NCBI GenBank assembly: GCA_037176905.1
Contig: JBBBWG010000002.1
Coordinates: forward strand, 85,647-149,646
Source: Azolla pinnata
Lineage: Eukaryota > Streptophyta > Polypodiopsida > Salviniales > Salviniaceae
DNA: 64,000 nucleotides
Direction of reading: 5' to 3'
The notes below the pieces were generated by a model. It was not told the origin of the DNA. It ran no database searches and saw only the letters and a program-made list of their open reading frames with translations. Made by a program: the position numbers and the translations under genes. Shown here in pieces: positions 24,425 to 37,280 of the stretch; the stretch's first letter is position 1, and each line of letters starts with the position of its first letter.

Positions 24425-24632
24425 CATAACCTTAGGAACCAATCTAAAGGTTAACTTAAATGGTTTAATGGTGAGACGATTGGGAAACCAATTGTCTTAT
24501 AATATACAGGATGTTTATTCTTGTCTAGTGACCATACAGGTTTGTCCTCAATCTTAAGATAATCATGTTTTCAACTTATCTTGTCTTTAAACCATTCTGA
24601 TCAACCTTTACATTGATTCCTAAGGTTATATG
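24425..24632. mobile_element. Small MITE-like element with about 45-bp terminal inverted repeats
   Basis: The left end CATAACCTTAGGAACCAATC..AAAGGTT..ATGGTTTAA is matched, as reverse complement, by the right end CATATAACCTTAGGAATCAA..AAAGGTT..ATGGTTTAA. Identity is about 80-85% over 45 bp, with a 2-bp indel. Total length is near 208 bp, AT-rich, with no coding capacity. The target-site duplication could not be fixed; the flanks are TA-rich. Confidence 0.6.
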
Positions 24633-25726
24633 CTTATAACACAATATTACTTTCTTGTAAGTTTGAGAGATTGGAACTGTATGTTCACTTGGTAGCTCGA
24701 GTTCTTCTGTGATCGATCGCATTCATGGGAATATAAGGACGCAAGTTTGTACACATTCAAGCCAATTCTGAAAGATTCCCAACCGATTGAAGCGGTTAGC
24801 CATACATAGAGAAGAGAACTAAGTTGAAGACCCCCCTGATTTAGCGTTCGATCGGCATGATTCATCGCGTGATGACTTGTGGAATTCTTGGGAATTGGTC
24901 TCAAGTTGGTTGAGAGCACTAACCGATTGTGCTTTCAATTCCAACTCACACACTTGAAGCTCTGTTCCGATTTCGACGGAACTGAAGCCCCCAGAACATG
25001 CTTCTGACACAAAATTGGCTATGGGAAGCCATTTCATCGGGGACGAATTCGCAACCTCAGAAGGCGAGCGCCCACTTTGAAAAGCCAAAGTCCTCCGGAG
25101 ATGATTCATGCAATACGAAACTAGAGCCTGCATCAGAAGAATGGCCAGAATCCGCATGAATCGAGCAGTTACAATCTCGGTTCACATAGCAGTTCCATGA
25201 TGGGAGGTAAATAGGATCAGGATGCGCACCCTCGTTGATCAGCGTTCCGTGTTCTTTCCTTTGTTTTTTTAAAATGGGAATCTGGTGCTGCTGGAGGGGG
25301 GCAACGAGAGGTCCTGGGATCGAATCCTCGGAGGCAGTAAAGTATACTTTCTAACACAAAAGGATTTGCGAATCTCGGCACAATAATAAATCCGAGCAGC
25401 ACCAACCATAGAATAGAATAACAGAAGAGGAGTCCGAGTGGATATGGAGTGCACCCCACAAACAGCGCACGATCGATCGATCGGCAGCGCCGGCAAAACA
25501 TGACAGTATCCGTCCGATGATCTGCACTGGCCACATGCGACGGGTGGATGCTACCAACCGGCTACATCATCGCATCATGCGAATACGCATTATGCATTGA
25601 GATCGATCAATGTATCGTCGGTGCGATGCTGTATCGAGATGGCACAGATCGATCGACTTTTGGCAACAATCAAGATGCCATCTGTTGGGAGGCTTGTTTG
25701 CGCGGGGATCCGAACAACACACCATT

Positions 25727-26036
25727 CATGCATGCATGCACACATACATTCATACAAACACACGGGAGTCCATGCATGCATGCATACACACACACATGCA
25801 TACACACATGAATCCATGCATGCATAGACATACATTCGTTCATGCATGCACACATGCATACATACATACATACATACATACATACATGCAATCATGCATG
25901 CAAGCATAGACAGACTCACATCCACACACACACACACATACATACATACATACATACATACACACGCATATACATACATTCATTCATTCATCCGTACATA
26001 CATACATGCATGCATGCATGCATGTACGTATGTATG
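25727..26036. repeat. ATGC/ATAC/CACA tetranucleotide array
   Basis: CATGCATGCATACACACACA-type and CATACATACATACATA runs extend for about 310 bp, ending with a switch to TGCATGCATG. Frames across it are repeat by-products. Confidence 0.9.
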
Positions 26037-26238
26037 TGTTCTGTGGATCGCGTCATCCATGTCCGGTCGATGCACATGCACATCCACATGCACACCCACG
26101 CGCACATCCACATGCACATGCACATGCAGGGCACCGTACACGTCCCGTATACGGTCGTCCATATACGGCGCATATACGGCGTCGTCTTCCTCATGCAAGC
26201 AGGCGAGCGAGCAAAGCAATGCGCTGCAGAAGAGAGAC

Positions 26239-26240
<2 letters not shown>

Positions 26241-26278
<38 letters not shown>
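26241..26278. repeat. (GA)n microsatellite in the GLDP upstream region
   Basis: An AG run of about 19 repeats sits about 600 bp upstream of the GLDP ATG, on the sense strand. It may be part of the promoter or leader. Confidence 0.85.
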
Positions 26279-26280
<2 letters not shown>

Positions 26281-26866
26281 TGTTTGGAGGCGGGCTCCAC
26301 GCCACGTACAGATCGGATCGGAGCTGGAAGCTTTTTCCCTTCTTCCTGTCTCTGTCTGCCTCGTTGCGTTTGGGTGGTCGCCTCGCCATCGCCATCGCCA
26401 TCGCCATCGCCATCATCGTCGTCGTCTGCAAACACGTCCATGAGATCATCGACGACGGCTTCTTCTCATCTCATAAAATCCCCACGCCTCCACGGCTCGT
26501 TTTCCGCAGAGTTACAACAGTCGGAAGATGGCGGCGGCGCAGGCGGTGCAGCTGGCCATGGATCTCTGAGCTCCCGCCGTTCCATCCACCATTTCTTCTC
26601 TGCTGCAAGCTTCTCCGGGGAAAACTCGCTTCCCTCCCGCCGTCCCTCTGCATCCAGATCTGACCCCACACCTGATCCGACGTTAGTTTCCGTAGACAAA
26701 GCTTCCCAGACAGTTTGCAAGAGATCCATGCGCCACAGATTCCGTTTGATCTGTTTCTAGGGTTTGCCATAGATCCTGCACTCGGGGAAGCCCTAAGTCC
26801 CTTCCCACCCCCCCCCCCCCTTCTTCGTGCGAATCCCTTGAAGAAGCAGCAGCAGCACAGTTCACC

Positions 26867-29800
26867 ATGTCTGGGATCGTTGCGATCTGGAGGGCTTCCC
26901 GGAGGAATGCAGCAGGATCAGCAGGCCTCTCATCTCTTCTCCGTCTCGCGGGATCAAGAACCAGGAGTTGTGCCGGCGATGAGCCCCGGGGAATCGCGAG
27001 GGAATATTCCGCGCGCCGCGGAATCTCGGCGCAAGCCCTCGGGCCCAGCGACACCTTCCCGCGGCGCCACATCGGCGCCACATCAGCGGAGCAAGATCGC
27101 ATGGCGAGGATCTGCGGCTTCGATTCCCTCGATGCGCTCATCGAAGCCACAGTCCCCGCCTCGATCCGAAGGCCCGAGCTGAAGCTGCCGAGATTCGGCC
27201 GCGGCCTCACCGAATCGCAGATGATCGCGCACATGAGGTCCTTGGCTTCCAAGAACAAGATCCTCCGATCCTTCCTCGGGATGGGCTACTACAACACCCA
27301 TGTGCCTCCTGTCATCATCAGGAATGTGCTGGAGAATCCTGGCTGGTACACGCAGTATACTCCCTACCAGGCCGAGATCGCGCAAGGGAGGCTCGAATCG
27401 CTCCTCAACTTCCAAACCATGGTCACAGACCTCACCAGCATGCCCATGTCCAATGCGTCTTTGCTGGACGAGGCCACCGCCGCCGCCGAGGCCATGGCCA
27501 TGTGCAGCAGCATCACGCGGGGCAAGAGGAAGACCTTCGTCGTAGCCCGCCATTGCCACCCGCAGACCATCGACATCTGCCGCACCCGCGCCGAAGGCCT
27601 CGATCTCGATGTGCAAGTCGTGGATCGCATCGAGGATTTCGATTACGCTTCCAACAAGGATGTGTGCGGCGTGCTCGTGCAGTACCCGGCCACCGACGGG
27701 GAAGTGGTGGAGCTTTCGGAGATCATCGACAAGGCCCATAGGCATGGTGCCAAGGTCGTGGTATCGACCGACTTGCTGGCTTTGACCATGCTAAAGCCGC
27801 CCGGAGAGCTAGGGGCAGACATGGTGGTGGGTTCGGCTCAGCGTTTCGGCGTTCCGATGGGATATGGAGGCCCTCATGCAGCTTTCCTTGCAACTTCCGA
27901 AGAGTACAAGAGATTGATGCCCGGCCGTGTTATCGGCGTGAGCGTGGATGCGAGCGGGAAGCCCGCCTTGCGCATGGCGATGCAGACCCGTGAACAACAC
28001 ATCAGGAGGGAAAAAGCCACCAGTAACATATGCACTGCACAAGTAAGTACTTGTTTGTGAGTTGCATACACCCCTCTTGACATCGATTATCTTGTTTGTT
28101 AACCTTTTTATCGTTATATATATTAATCTGTATGCTAGATGATTCAAGTGTTACAGCCATTGATCTTTGCTTAGTTTATTTGTAGGAGCTCTTTTTGTTC
28201 AACCTGATTTGCTTAGTTTTGTACATTGTTGTTTTGGAAAATATATCTAGGCATTGTTAGCCAACATGGCTGTGATGTATGCCATCTATCATGGGCCAGA
28301 GGGATTGAAAAAGATAGCCGAGAGAGTGCATGGCCTTGCAAGCACATTCGCTGCGGGGCTACACAAATTCGGTCATGTGAAGGTAGAAAACAAACCGTTT
28401 TTTGACACTGTAAAAGTTCGGGTGGCTGATGCAGCTGCAACCTCCCAAGCCGCCCTCAAGCGAGGAATCAACCTACGCGTATTAGACGAGAACACGGTAT
28501 GTATGTACATTTGTGTAGTGGACTCAAATTGAGCTTGTCTTTGCTGTGTCATCTCCACCTCAAATCAATAAGGTTGATCATTCAGAGAATCGGATGAGTT
28601 ATATCTAGATATGATCTACAAAGAAATGAAAATTTTATGGCCCCACTCAAATCACTCATTTATGGGTAGAGCTTGTGTCATTCATAGATAACTGTTGCTA
28701 TGGATGAAACGACAAGTCTGGAGGATGTTGACGAGCTCTTTCATATTTTTGCTGATGGAAATCCAGTGAGTGTTTCCAGAATATATTTTCTTACAAGAGT
28801 CTAGCATAAAAGATTGGAAATGTAGACTTTATTTGGCCCCTGCATTTGCAAGGTAAATTTCACTGCCCAATCCCTTGCACCTGAGGTAGATGCTTCTCTT
28901 CCTCCAGCACTTCAACGCGAAAGTGGGTTCCTTGCATTTCCCGTCTTCAACTCGTAAGTCTTTTTCTTTCGAAGCTTTATTAGAGTTCTTATTAGATTGA
29001 ATGATGATGAAATGCATCGGTCTATAACGTTTTCCTTTAAATTCTACATTGCAGCTATCATTCCGAACACGAGATGCTACGGTACTTGCATAGGATTCAA
29101 GCCAAAGATTTGTCCCTCTGCCACAGTATGATACCTCTCGGGTCATGCACTATGAAACTTAATGCCACGGTTGAAATGATGCCAGTCTCCTGGCCGGAGT
29201 TTGCGAATCTTCACCCTTTTGCACCTCTGGATCAGGCTGCAGGATTCCAGGTACATCCTAGGGTGAACTACCAAAATACAGCCGCCAACTTGTTCCATAT
29301 CTAGTATAGACTATGTACAAGGTTGTTAACAGGACTGCCTAATGAGGTATCGTATTACCTCTGGTCTTCTCGCAATGGTTTTGAATACTTACCCGAGTAT
29401 TTTGGTTGTTCCCCATGTCTTTGACAAGCCTTTCCCATGAGTTTCATTGATTCTTTCATTTCCATATAATATATGGAAATGACGATTAGTTGTATATCTA
29501 CAAATTTACATTGATTCTGTCAGTTCATTTTACTCTTTAGGAAATGTTCCAAGATTTGGGAGAACTTCTAGCTGAGGTTACTGGTTTTGACTCGGTATCT
29601 TTGCAACCCAATTCTGGTGCCGCTGGAGAGTATGCAGGTCTTATGGTTATCCGAGCATACCATCATGTAAGTTGTAGTCATATAGATTATCTTGTCGAGG
29701 TCCTGATATGATTTGCTTTTCTTTCACGTACGTATATGCCTACATATGTATGGATACATACTTCGAACATTTGTGGAACCATATTGTCTCATACGCTACA

Positions 29801-32608
29801 TTGGCCTTCCAACTGTCATACTTGCTTGCTTCAAGATTCCATCTGATGAACTTGATGTAGGCAAGAGGAGATTATCACAGAAATGTATGCATTATCCCTG
29901 TCTCTGCGCATGGAACAAACCCAGCAAGTGCTGCTATGTGTGGAATGAAGATTGTTGTAGTGGGAACAGATGAGAAGGGTAATGTGAACATTGAAGAGCT
30001 TCGGAAGGCTGCAGAGACCCACAAAGACAACCTTTCCGCGCTCATGGTAAGCTCTAAATAATTTACTTCAATCTGAAGGTCTCAAAGCATTCGATGGATT
30101 TCGAATGTAGCACTAGGATGTTAACTCCTTTATGCAAATAAAGCAGAGGAGCTGGCTGAGAAATCATTTACATATTCCTTCTTGGAATTGCAAAAATAGG
30201 TGACATATCCGTCCACCCATGGAGTTTATGAAGATGGAATCGATGAGATTTGTGAGATAATCCACAAGAATGGTGGTCAAGTCTACATGGATGGTGCCAA
30301 CATGAATGCTCAGGTTAACCACTTGGGAACACACCCCGTTGAGTGGATTATTTCCTAGTTTCTTTATAGATATATGTGTGTTCCTTTCCGAAAAAACTGA
30401 TTGTATGCTTTAGTTTCTGCATTATTAGGTTGGCTTAACCAGCCCTGGTCACATTGGAGCAGATGTTTGCCACTTGAATTTACATAAGACTTTCTGTATT
30501 CCCCATGGTGGAGGTGGCCCGGGCATGGGCCCTATCTGTGTGAAAAAGCATCTTGCTCCATTTTTACCTTCTCATCCTGTTGTAAGTATCCGTTTTTTCA
30601 CACCAAAAGTAAAGATTAACAATAGGTTTTGTGTGAGTCTTGTGTTTGTGTACTCAAGAAATCTGTTTCCAAATGAAGTATCCCTTCGAGACAAAAAATA
30701 AAGATCCTTATGCTCCTTTTAAACAAGTGGAGATAAACTCTATATGTGTTGTTTTCTGCAGATTCAAACAGGCGGGATCCCGCAACCAGAGAAGCTTTCA
30801 CCATTGGGATCAATTTCTGCAGCTCCATGGGGTTCAGCGTTGATCCTGCCAATCTCGTACAGCTACATTGCTATGATGGGATCCAAAGGCCTAAAAAATG
30901 CGTCGGAAGCGGCAATACTTAATGCTAATTATATGGCAAAGAGGCTAGAGGTAATGTTTGATTTGAAGCTTAACAAAGATGCGGTAGTTACTGAGAATGC
31001 ACACTTGATTTCTTCTCTCATCCTTTTTGTAGGAGCACTATCCGATTCTATTTCGGGGAAAGAATGGCACCTGTGCACATGAATTCATCATTGATTTAAG
31101 ACCATTTAAGGTATACTTTATGCATAAATCTCCCGGACGTTTTTCCTTTTCAATGGATTCAAGATTTGTTCTACTGAACTTTATAGATTTCAATTGTGAC
31201 AACGTAACTATATATCAAGAAATACTTCTTCTTCTTCTTTTGCAACAGGCTACAGCAGGTCTAGAAGCAGAGGATGTAGCAAAACGGCTCATTGATTATG
31301 GATTCCATGCACCAACAATGTCATTTCCTGTACCTGGAACTCTTATGATCGAACCAACAGAAAGTGAAAGCAAGGTAAATGAAAGTGGAGAGCTTCGCAC
31401 CGGAGTTCCAACCCATGAGAATGAAAAAACTGCTTATGAAGAGTTGTTGCTGATTTTGGGAGAGCCTTACCTTATTTGTGAGCTGCTGTTTTTCTATGTG
31501 TGGATAGGCTGAACTGGACAGATTCTGTAATGCAATGATCTCCATCAGGAAGGAGATTGAAGCCATTGAGACGGGGGCTGCTAGTCCACAAGATAATGTG
31601 TTGAAGGTGCAGTTCGAATCACCCAACAATAAAAAGATTCATACACACTAATGCAGTGTATTTATATCCATCCATCCATCAACATATCTATATCTATATC
31701 TATATGTCTATATGTATATCTATATCAATCTATCTATCTATTTGTCTATCTATCTATTTGTCTATCTATCTATATGCATGCATGCAAGCATAATAGTAAT
31801 ATCTCTATTTAATGGTATATTCAGCATGAACCTTGAGCAACAATCTGCAGAATGATGCATATCATCAAGGAAAATGGTAATAATCGTACATGTGCGAGTG
31901 CAAAAAGCAGATGGTGATGTTCTAATGCATGTGCATTGCAATGGCCCTATAAAAGTGCAGATCTAGTTAGAGTACAGCTGCATTGATTCAAACACGATGA
32001 TGAAATTCTGCCTATTGAAGATTGAACTTGGACTTACGATGATGAAATTGCGATTGCAGGGTGCACCGCATCCAGCAGCGGTTGTAATGGCCAATGACTG
32101 GACAAAACCATATTCTCGGGAGCTAGCAGCTTTCCCGGCATCATGGGTCCGTGCATCAAAATTCTGGCCATCAACAGGTAAGAAAGAAAATATGAATATT
32201 GAAGTGCGATTCTGAGCGTCTTGATTATCATCATTTGCTTAATGCATGATCTTTTGCTGATTTTCAAGGCTAGTAAAAGAAAACCACCACCCTCACACTA
32301 CTACTATCTATCGTAATTGAGATCGTTTGATCTTTGCTCTCTCCATAACAATGGAATGCTATTAGTGCTTGCTATAGCAACTCATCTCTTCCAAAGGCTA
32401 GAATGTCGAGCCTGTCTCTACATGAAGCACTAATGTTCGTGCAAGTGTTTTCTACATTTACTAAAACTTTTGCAAAAACTGATGGAGCTTCTTTCTGAAT
32501 ATACCTTTCTCAGGGAGAATCGACAATGTCTACGGTGATCGCCACCTCGTCTGCACGCTCCGTCCTTCGGAATCGGAGATCGAAGAACAAGCTGCTGTTG
32601 CTGTATGA
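26867..32608 (+). CDS. GLDP: Glycine decarboxylase P-protein (glycine dehydrogenase, decarboxylating), mitochondrial
   Basis: Fifteen exons: 26867-28042, 28251-28496, 28688-28765, 28853-28953, 29055-29250, 29541-29666, 29861-30046, 30200-30313, 30429-30581, 30762-30950, 31033-31110, 31249-31374, 31508-31606, 32060-32177 and 32514-32608. The product is 1026 residues, against about 1040 in Arabidopsis. It is the PLP-dependent P-protein of the glycine cleavage system: it decarboxylates glycine and passes the aminomethyl group to H-protein lipoamide. It is central to photorespiration in the mitochondrial matrix. The first roughly 65 residues are Arg/Ser/Ala-rich, like a presequence. The N-lobe shows [15 protein letters not shown] and [20 protein letters not shown]. 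The C-lobe has [25 protein letters not shown] and [18 protein letters not shown], then [20 protein letters not shown], where Lys of NLHK (about residue 761) is the PLP lysine. The last exon ends AVAV. The ATG lies in a good context (CACCATGTC). Intron 13 (31607-32059) carries TATC repeats. Confidence 0.97.
31660..31775. repeat. (TATC)n microsatellite in GLDP intron 13
   Basis: TCCATCCATC, TATATCTATATC and CTATCTATTTGTCTATC runs fill the left half of the intron between exons 13 and 14. Confidence 0.85.
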
Positions 32609-34934
32609 CGTAATTGTATTATATTTATATTGATACGCCGCAATATCATATATGGAACAATCTCGATTTCTGAGCAGAGGGTAATCCCCCTTGGTTAGAG
32701 GTTATGGCGGTGCTTGTTTGCTTGATTACCTCAACAAAAGTTGTGTAATTGCCATTGCGCACCTCTGATTTGCAATGTATTTCAACAAAAGGAGATGAAT
32801 GGTTTATTGTTGAAAACCGCGTCCAACTCTTGTAGAGACTATTTGTTTTCATCGAGCGATTGTTTTCAAAGCTATCTCAGCCTTCTGGAGCTCGAAAAAC
32901 AGCGAAAAACAAGAAAGGCAAAACAGAGAATGGTATCTGATTTCAGCTATCAATTACATTGCTGAAATCTGTGCTTCTGATGTTTTGCATAAGATCCCAC
33001 TCCAAAAACCATGGCTCCTTACATGTAAACTTGAGAAACTCTCTTGGGTACTTTCTGCTTCGCGGCATCACTCAGTAAAATTAAACCCTTAAGCTGTTAT
33101 GTCATCAATCTCAGAAATAGTCTCGGAAGCTTCACATCCCTGGTTTATTCATTGTTGACTCAAATTGCAGTTACCAAAACCTTTTCCATGCGTACTCTTT
33201 TGTATTATTGACCTAAAGATTATCAAGACATGGAATCTATAAATCTTCTTGGTATATGCATTCACCATGCCATTAGTCTAGATAGAATCTGAGTATCACT
33301 TCCTCTCAAAAGCAGTGTGTTTTCATTTAAAACTGTTTGAGCATCTTCCATGACGATGAAAAGCCATGTGCTATGAATTTAACTGCTCAAAACAACCCCA
33401 TGAATTGTAACTATCGTTTTCCGAAGCCCAATGCAGTTGTCGAATTAGAAATCGATACAAATATAGACCATTACACGCTCGAAAACAAAGATTACCTATA
33501 GAATAGATCATCTCTAGAAACCATCCGAGCTATTGACTTAACTCTTGCTTTCCATGTGTTGACACTCGATTATACATCTGTTCAACTGTTGAAATGGTCA
33601 CGATTATTGACCATGATTGATAATATCAGCATTGGCTAATAATACATGCATCAAGTTCAAGAGGCTTTTCCCAAACAATAGCAACATTGCTTGATAAAAA
33701 CCCAAAAGTTCGAGCCTGTTCTATTGATAAATATCGATAAGTTGTTGTAACGGCCTTTTCCATGTGCTTAATCTTTCTTAATTTCCTTTGGTTTGGCCAT
33801 CCACGACATGCAAATATATCTAGTAAGTGATTGAGAACGGAGAGAAAATTTCTTCGGCTATTGTGGCCTCGTAAGAAAGTGCGAACATAAAAAAAAAAGA
33901 CTTGACTTGCATGTGTTTTGTTGGAGACTGGAGTTATAGAAGTGCACATGCATTGTTAATTCATTTAAGTAGCATTTCGCTTGAAGGCAACATCGTCATT
34001 CACGCCGAAGTCTACTTGCAGAATCAAGGACTATAAATGCATTTATATTTGTCTAAGCAAGAGAGCATTTGATCCCATAAAGAATATAGGCGTATGTGTT
34101 ACAGAATACAAGTCTAATTTGGCAAATTACAAATTGCAAGACTGGTATGTTAAATTGCAAGACTGAGGTATCCTGTTCGTTGTCATGCCATAGTTTGTTG
34201 TTTTCTCAACTGAGCTAATAATGTATGATTGTTACTCGCTAATACAACCACACTCGTGCTCATCTCTATAACCAACCCAAAATTGGCAAATTCCCATACC
34301 TTAACCTTTTTTCCAGTAGATCATCACAGCTTTCATCTTAAACCCGATTCAATTGATAATCCAAACAGAGATTAACCACCGCGAATCATGATTCCAAACC
34401 CACCAATCACGCGATTAGTAGTTAGCAAGCCATCGGTGGAATAAATAATTATGCCTCTACTTCGTAGAGGGTTGTTCTTCTCATTAATATAGAAGTGTTT
34501 TTACAAGAATTCATATCTGATGAATTTGAATAAAAGAATGTTGTTAGATGGAAATTAATGGAGAAAACCCACAAAGCATCCTTATTAGCTGGATGGCAAT
34601 GGAGGTCTTTGAGGGATTCTGTTAGACTTTCAAGCCGATTCAGTTAGGTTCGGAGTCGATTTCAACAGGGTTTTGTGCCAATTCGGCAGTTTTTTCAACT
34701 TCTTATGATCGATCAGCTTTTGAAAAGAATGAATCAGTTTAAAATTCACTGCTCTTCCTCTCTCCAGCTGTACTTTGAAATCCGGCCAGAAGATTTTGAA
34801 GGAAGGAAGCTCTGATGAAACCCTCTGCTTTTCTGGACATGTGCATGACAGACAGCCCAAAAACATGGCAGAGTGCATTCGCTGTCTGCGCCTCTATTCA
34901 TGCTGCAAGGAGCTGATGGCATTTCTTCATGGCT
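32609..34934. other. Intergenic region between the convergent GLDP and PP2C genes
   Basis: The sequence is AT-rich and holds the two 3' UTRs at its ends. A small stem GCCTCTACTTCGTAGAGG lies near 34450. No frame with recognisable protein content was found. Confidence 0.5.
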
Positions 34935-36888
34935 TCACAACCTAGCTTCGACATGATGAGAGAAGCTTTGTAAGGGCACTACCATCACAGTGATATCATC
35001 GATGTTCCCTCTGCTAGATGCCTTTTGGATGAGCATCTTGCATGAGTTCATCTCCAAACCATCACCCATCAGTTGCTTGTTTGACAGGGATGGGATGCCG
35101 CGTCCTTCATCACAGTTCGCTGTCGAAGTCAAAGAAGAGCTTAGCCCTATCTTAGACGACGCATTAGATACCAGCGATGCTTCCCTAACACAATCAACGG
35201 CTTCTTGGTCACTCACCTAAACAAACAACACAACTCATCAGATTCGGTACTAGATATATACTGTGCATCAAGAAAACTATACATATGTTTGTGTGCTACG
35301 TAGTGTGTTTGATTATCTCGTCCCAAATAACACAACTCTATCACAGTAGACCCTAGATAGCTATGTACATCAAGGAAACTACACATGTCTGTGGGTTAGG
35401 GAGTGTGCTTTATTTTATTACCTTGTCCCAAAGGCCATCTGATGCCAAGATTAAGAACTCGCATTCCGGCATGAGCTTCAGCTTTGTAACATCAGGCCTG
35501 GAGGAAACCCATCTCTTCAAATTCTTATCCCCAAAGCCTCTTGTCACTGCCAATGTGCCCTGAAGCCGCCAGGTTCCATTGACGCAAGCCACAAAACCAT
35601 CCTGGAATTTCCGAATCCATCAGTAATTAGAGAAAAATAAAAGAACAGGAAAAGAGAAGGACAGACAGAGTGATGGATTGATAATGAGCGCATATAAAAG
35701 GAAGTTCAGATGGGTTTTCTGGAATTTATCTCACTTACCAAGTCTTCGATCCGCTGGCGTTCATCTTTATTGCTTGCACGATGAAGCGTCGAGAGAGGCT
35801 CGGCTTTACCAGCTCTACAAAGCACAGCCTTGCAATCGCCAGCATTCGCCACAACCAGTTGACCCTGTGATACCAGGGCCGAGACTGAGCAAGCCCCGCT
35901 TTTCACATCCTGAAAATTGAAGCACACACGGATACAGAAACAAAATCAGCACAACCAATGCAAACCCATAGAGCAGTTATACAAGAAAAAGAGATGCTTT
36001 GTGATGTAAGCATATAAGCAACATTAATGCCAGATCCATACATGTGTTGGCAGCTGTTGAAGTGTGCATTTGAGCTGTAATTTCTATGGATATGCCTATA
36101 TCTATCTATCTATCTAGCTAGCTAGCTATATATGTTACATATGAATGCAAATGTGATGGTGCATAATTATTGTGTCATATATCTGTCTATCGCACTCAAC
36201 ATTCTGAGATAAATACCTTGGCCAGGAATTGTGCATCTGTATTTCCATATCCGGCAATCATGGCATCCTCCACACTTGCTTCACTGTCCATCGCTTCCGC
36301 AATGTTCTCACCGAGCTTCTCAGCTGCAAATCTTACCGCATCTACGCCTCCATGGCCATCGAAAACGCTAAAAAAGCCTTGCGTTGCCTGACCCTTGAAG
36401 TTGGGAAGAGCTAAGTAGCCATCCTCCAGGACAGGTTTCCTGCCTTTCTTCATCGCCAGCCGGAATGGATCATCGGGGCCGTTGGTGTAGCACAAATCCG
36501 ACTTGGAGGAAGACTCTTCGGGGGCCTGGAACTGATTCGCTTTGTGGAAGGAAGCCAGTCTAGCTTGGTCAGGTATGGAGAGCTTCGTCGGCTTGTTCCT
36601 CTTGAGGGAGACCTTGAGGGCTCTGTTTTCTTTGCAAGCTATTGACGGTGGGTGAGAGGTCGATGGCGATGGTGCTGAGAACGACGACAACGACGACGGC
36701 GGCGGCGGCGGCGGTAAGAGTGAAGATGCTGAATACGCGGAGGATGCTGTTGATGGCAGCGGCAGCGGCGAATTGAGAGCGAGGGAGAAGCTTGTTCGCT
36801 GGAATGCGGAGCAGAACTGCGAGTTGAAGTGCATCAAATCTGCGGGGACGGATCGGAGCAGGAGAATCTCTTGGTCACAGGAAGCCAT
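34935..36888 (-). CDS. Protein phosphatase 2C
   Basis: Exons in coding order are 36888-36217, 35909-35739, 35601-35422 and 35216-34935, all phase 0, giving 434 residues. The N-terminal 105 residues are variable, with poly-Pro and poly-Ser. The catalytic domain starts near residue 140. It shows KKGRKPVLEDGYLAL (the usual MED motif is LED here), FFSVFDGHGGVDA, GACSVSALVSQGQLVVANAG-DCKAVL, LQGTLAVTRGFGDKNLKRW, EFLILASDGLWDKVSDQEAV and GNIDDITVMVV. The metal-binding Asp residues of the VLED, FDGHG, SDGLWD and DDIT motifs are all present, so it should be an active Mg/Mn-dependent Ser/Thr phosphatase. The motif set and the VSDQEAVD link resemble the Arabidopsis AP2C1/PP2C25 clade, which dephosphorylates MAP kinases; that assignment is tentative. 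Exon 4 carries a Ser-rich loop of about 45 residues before the last motif. Confidence 0.93.
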
Positions 36889-37149
36889 GGGGCAAGAAAC
36901 GAAGGAGCTCCTCCGATCGGGAGAAGGGGGGACCGTCTGTCTTTTTTTCTGCTGCTTGCTGCTGCTGCTGCCGCCGCTGCTGCTGCGGGAGATGGCGAAG
37001 CAGAAGCAGAAGAAGAAGAAGAAGAAGAAGAAGACGAGGATCGAGGATCGAGGAGGAGAAGCTCTGCAGATTTATGTGGGCGCAAAGACGAAGACCCAGA
37101 AAAGGGAGGAAGGAACAGAGACACGGTCTGAGCTATGGTCCGTGGACTG
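36889..37149 (-). promoter_or_regulatory. 5' leader and proximal promoter of the PP2C gene
   Basis: The sequence is GC-rich with GCT/GCC triplets (36950-36985) and an AAG run (37008-37034), which on the gene strand is CTT-rich, a common plant leader composition. The transcription start is not determined. Confidence 0.4.
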
Positions 37150-37280
37150 CGCCGTTAAATCGCCGTCAAGTCGCCGTTAAATCGCCGTCAAGTCGCCGTT
37201 AAATCGCCGTCAAGTCGCCGTTAAATCGCCGTCAAATCGCCGTCAAATCGCCGTCAATTCGCCGTCAAGTCGCCGTCAAG
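37150..37280. repeat. 11-bp tandem array upstream of the PP2C gene
   Basis: About 12 copies of CGCCGT(T/C)AA(A/G)T stand head to tail. The first half alternates GTTAAAT and GTCAAGT forms, making a 22-bp higher-order unit. It lies 260-390 bp upstream of the PP2C ATG and is followed by an AAG run. Confidence 0.92.

Larger units (their letters stand above)
22919..26866. other. Divergent intergenic region between the PPR gene and GLDP
   Basis: The left part (22919-24400) is low-complexity-free AT-rich sequence with no supported gene. It then holds an MITE-like inverted repeat at about 24425-24632, mixed sequence to 25700, an ATGC/ATAC array at 25727-26036, and a CACATGCACATCC-type repeat at 26065-26130. 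A (GA)n tract lies at 26241-26278 and a CGCCATCGC run at about 26380-26415. The last few hundred bases are GC-rich and are probably GLDP promoter and leader, ending with a C run at 26808-26820. Confidence 0.5.

Noticed and set aside
29713-29973. Open frame spanning the GLDP exon 7 region in another frame
   Set aside because: It is a shadow: the P-protein motif [14 protein letters not shown] lies in the spliced frame.
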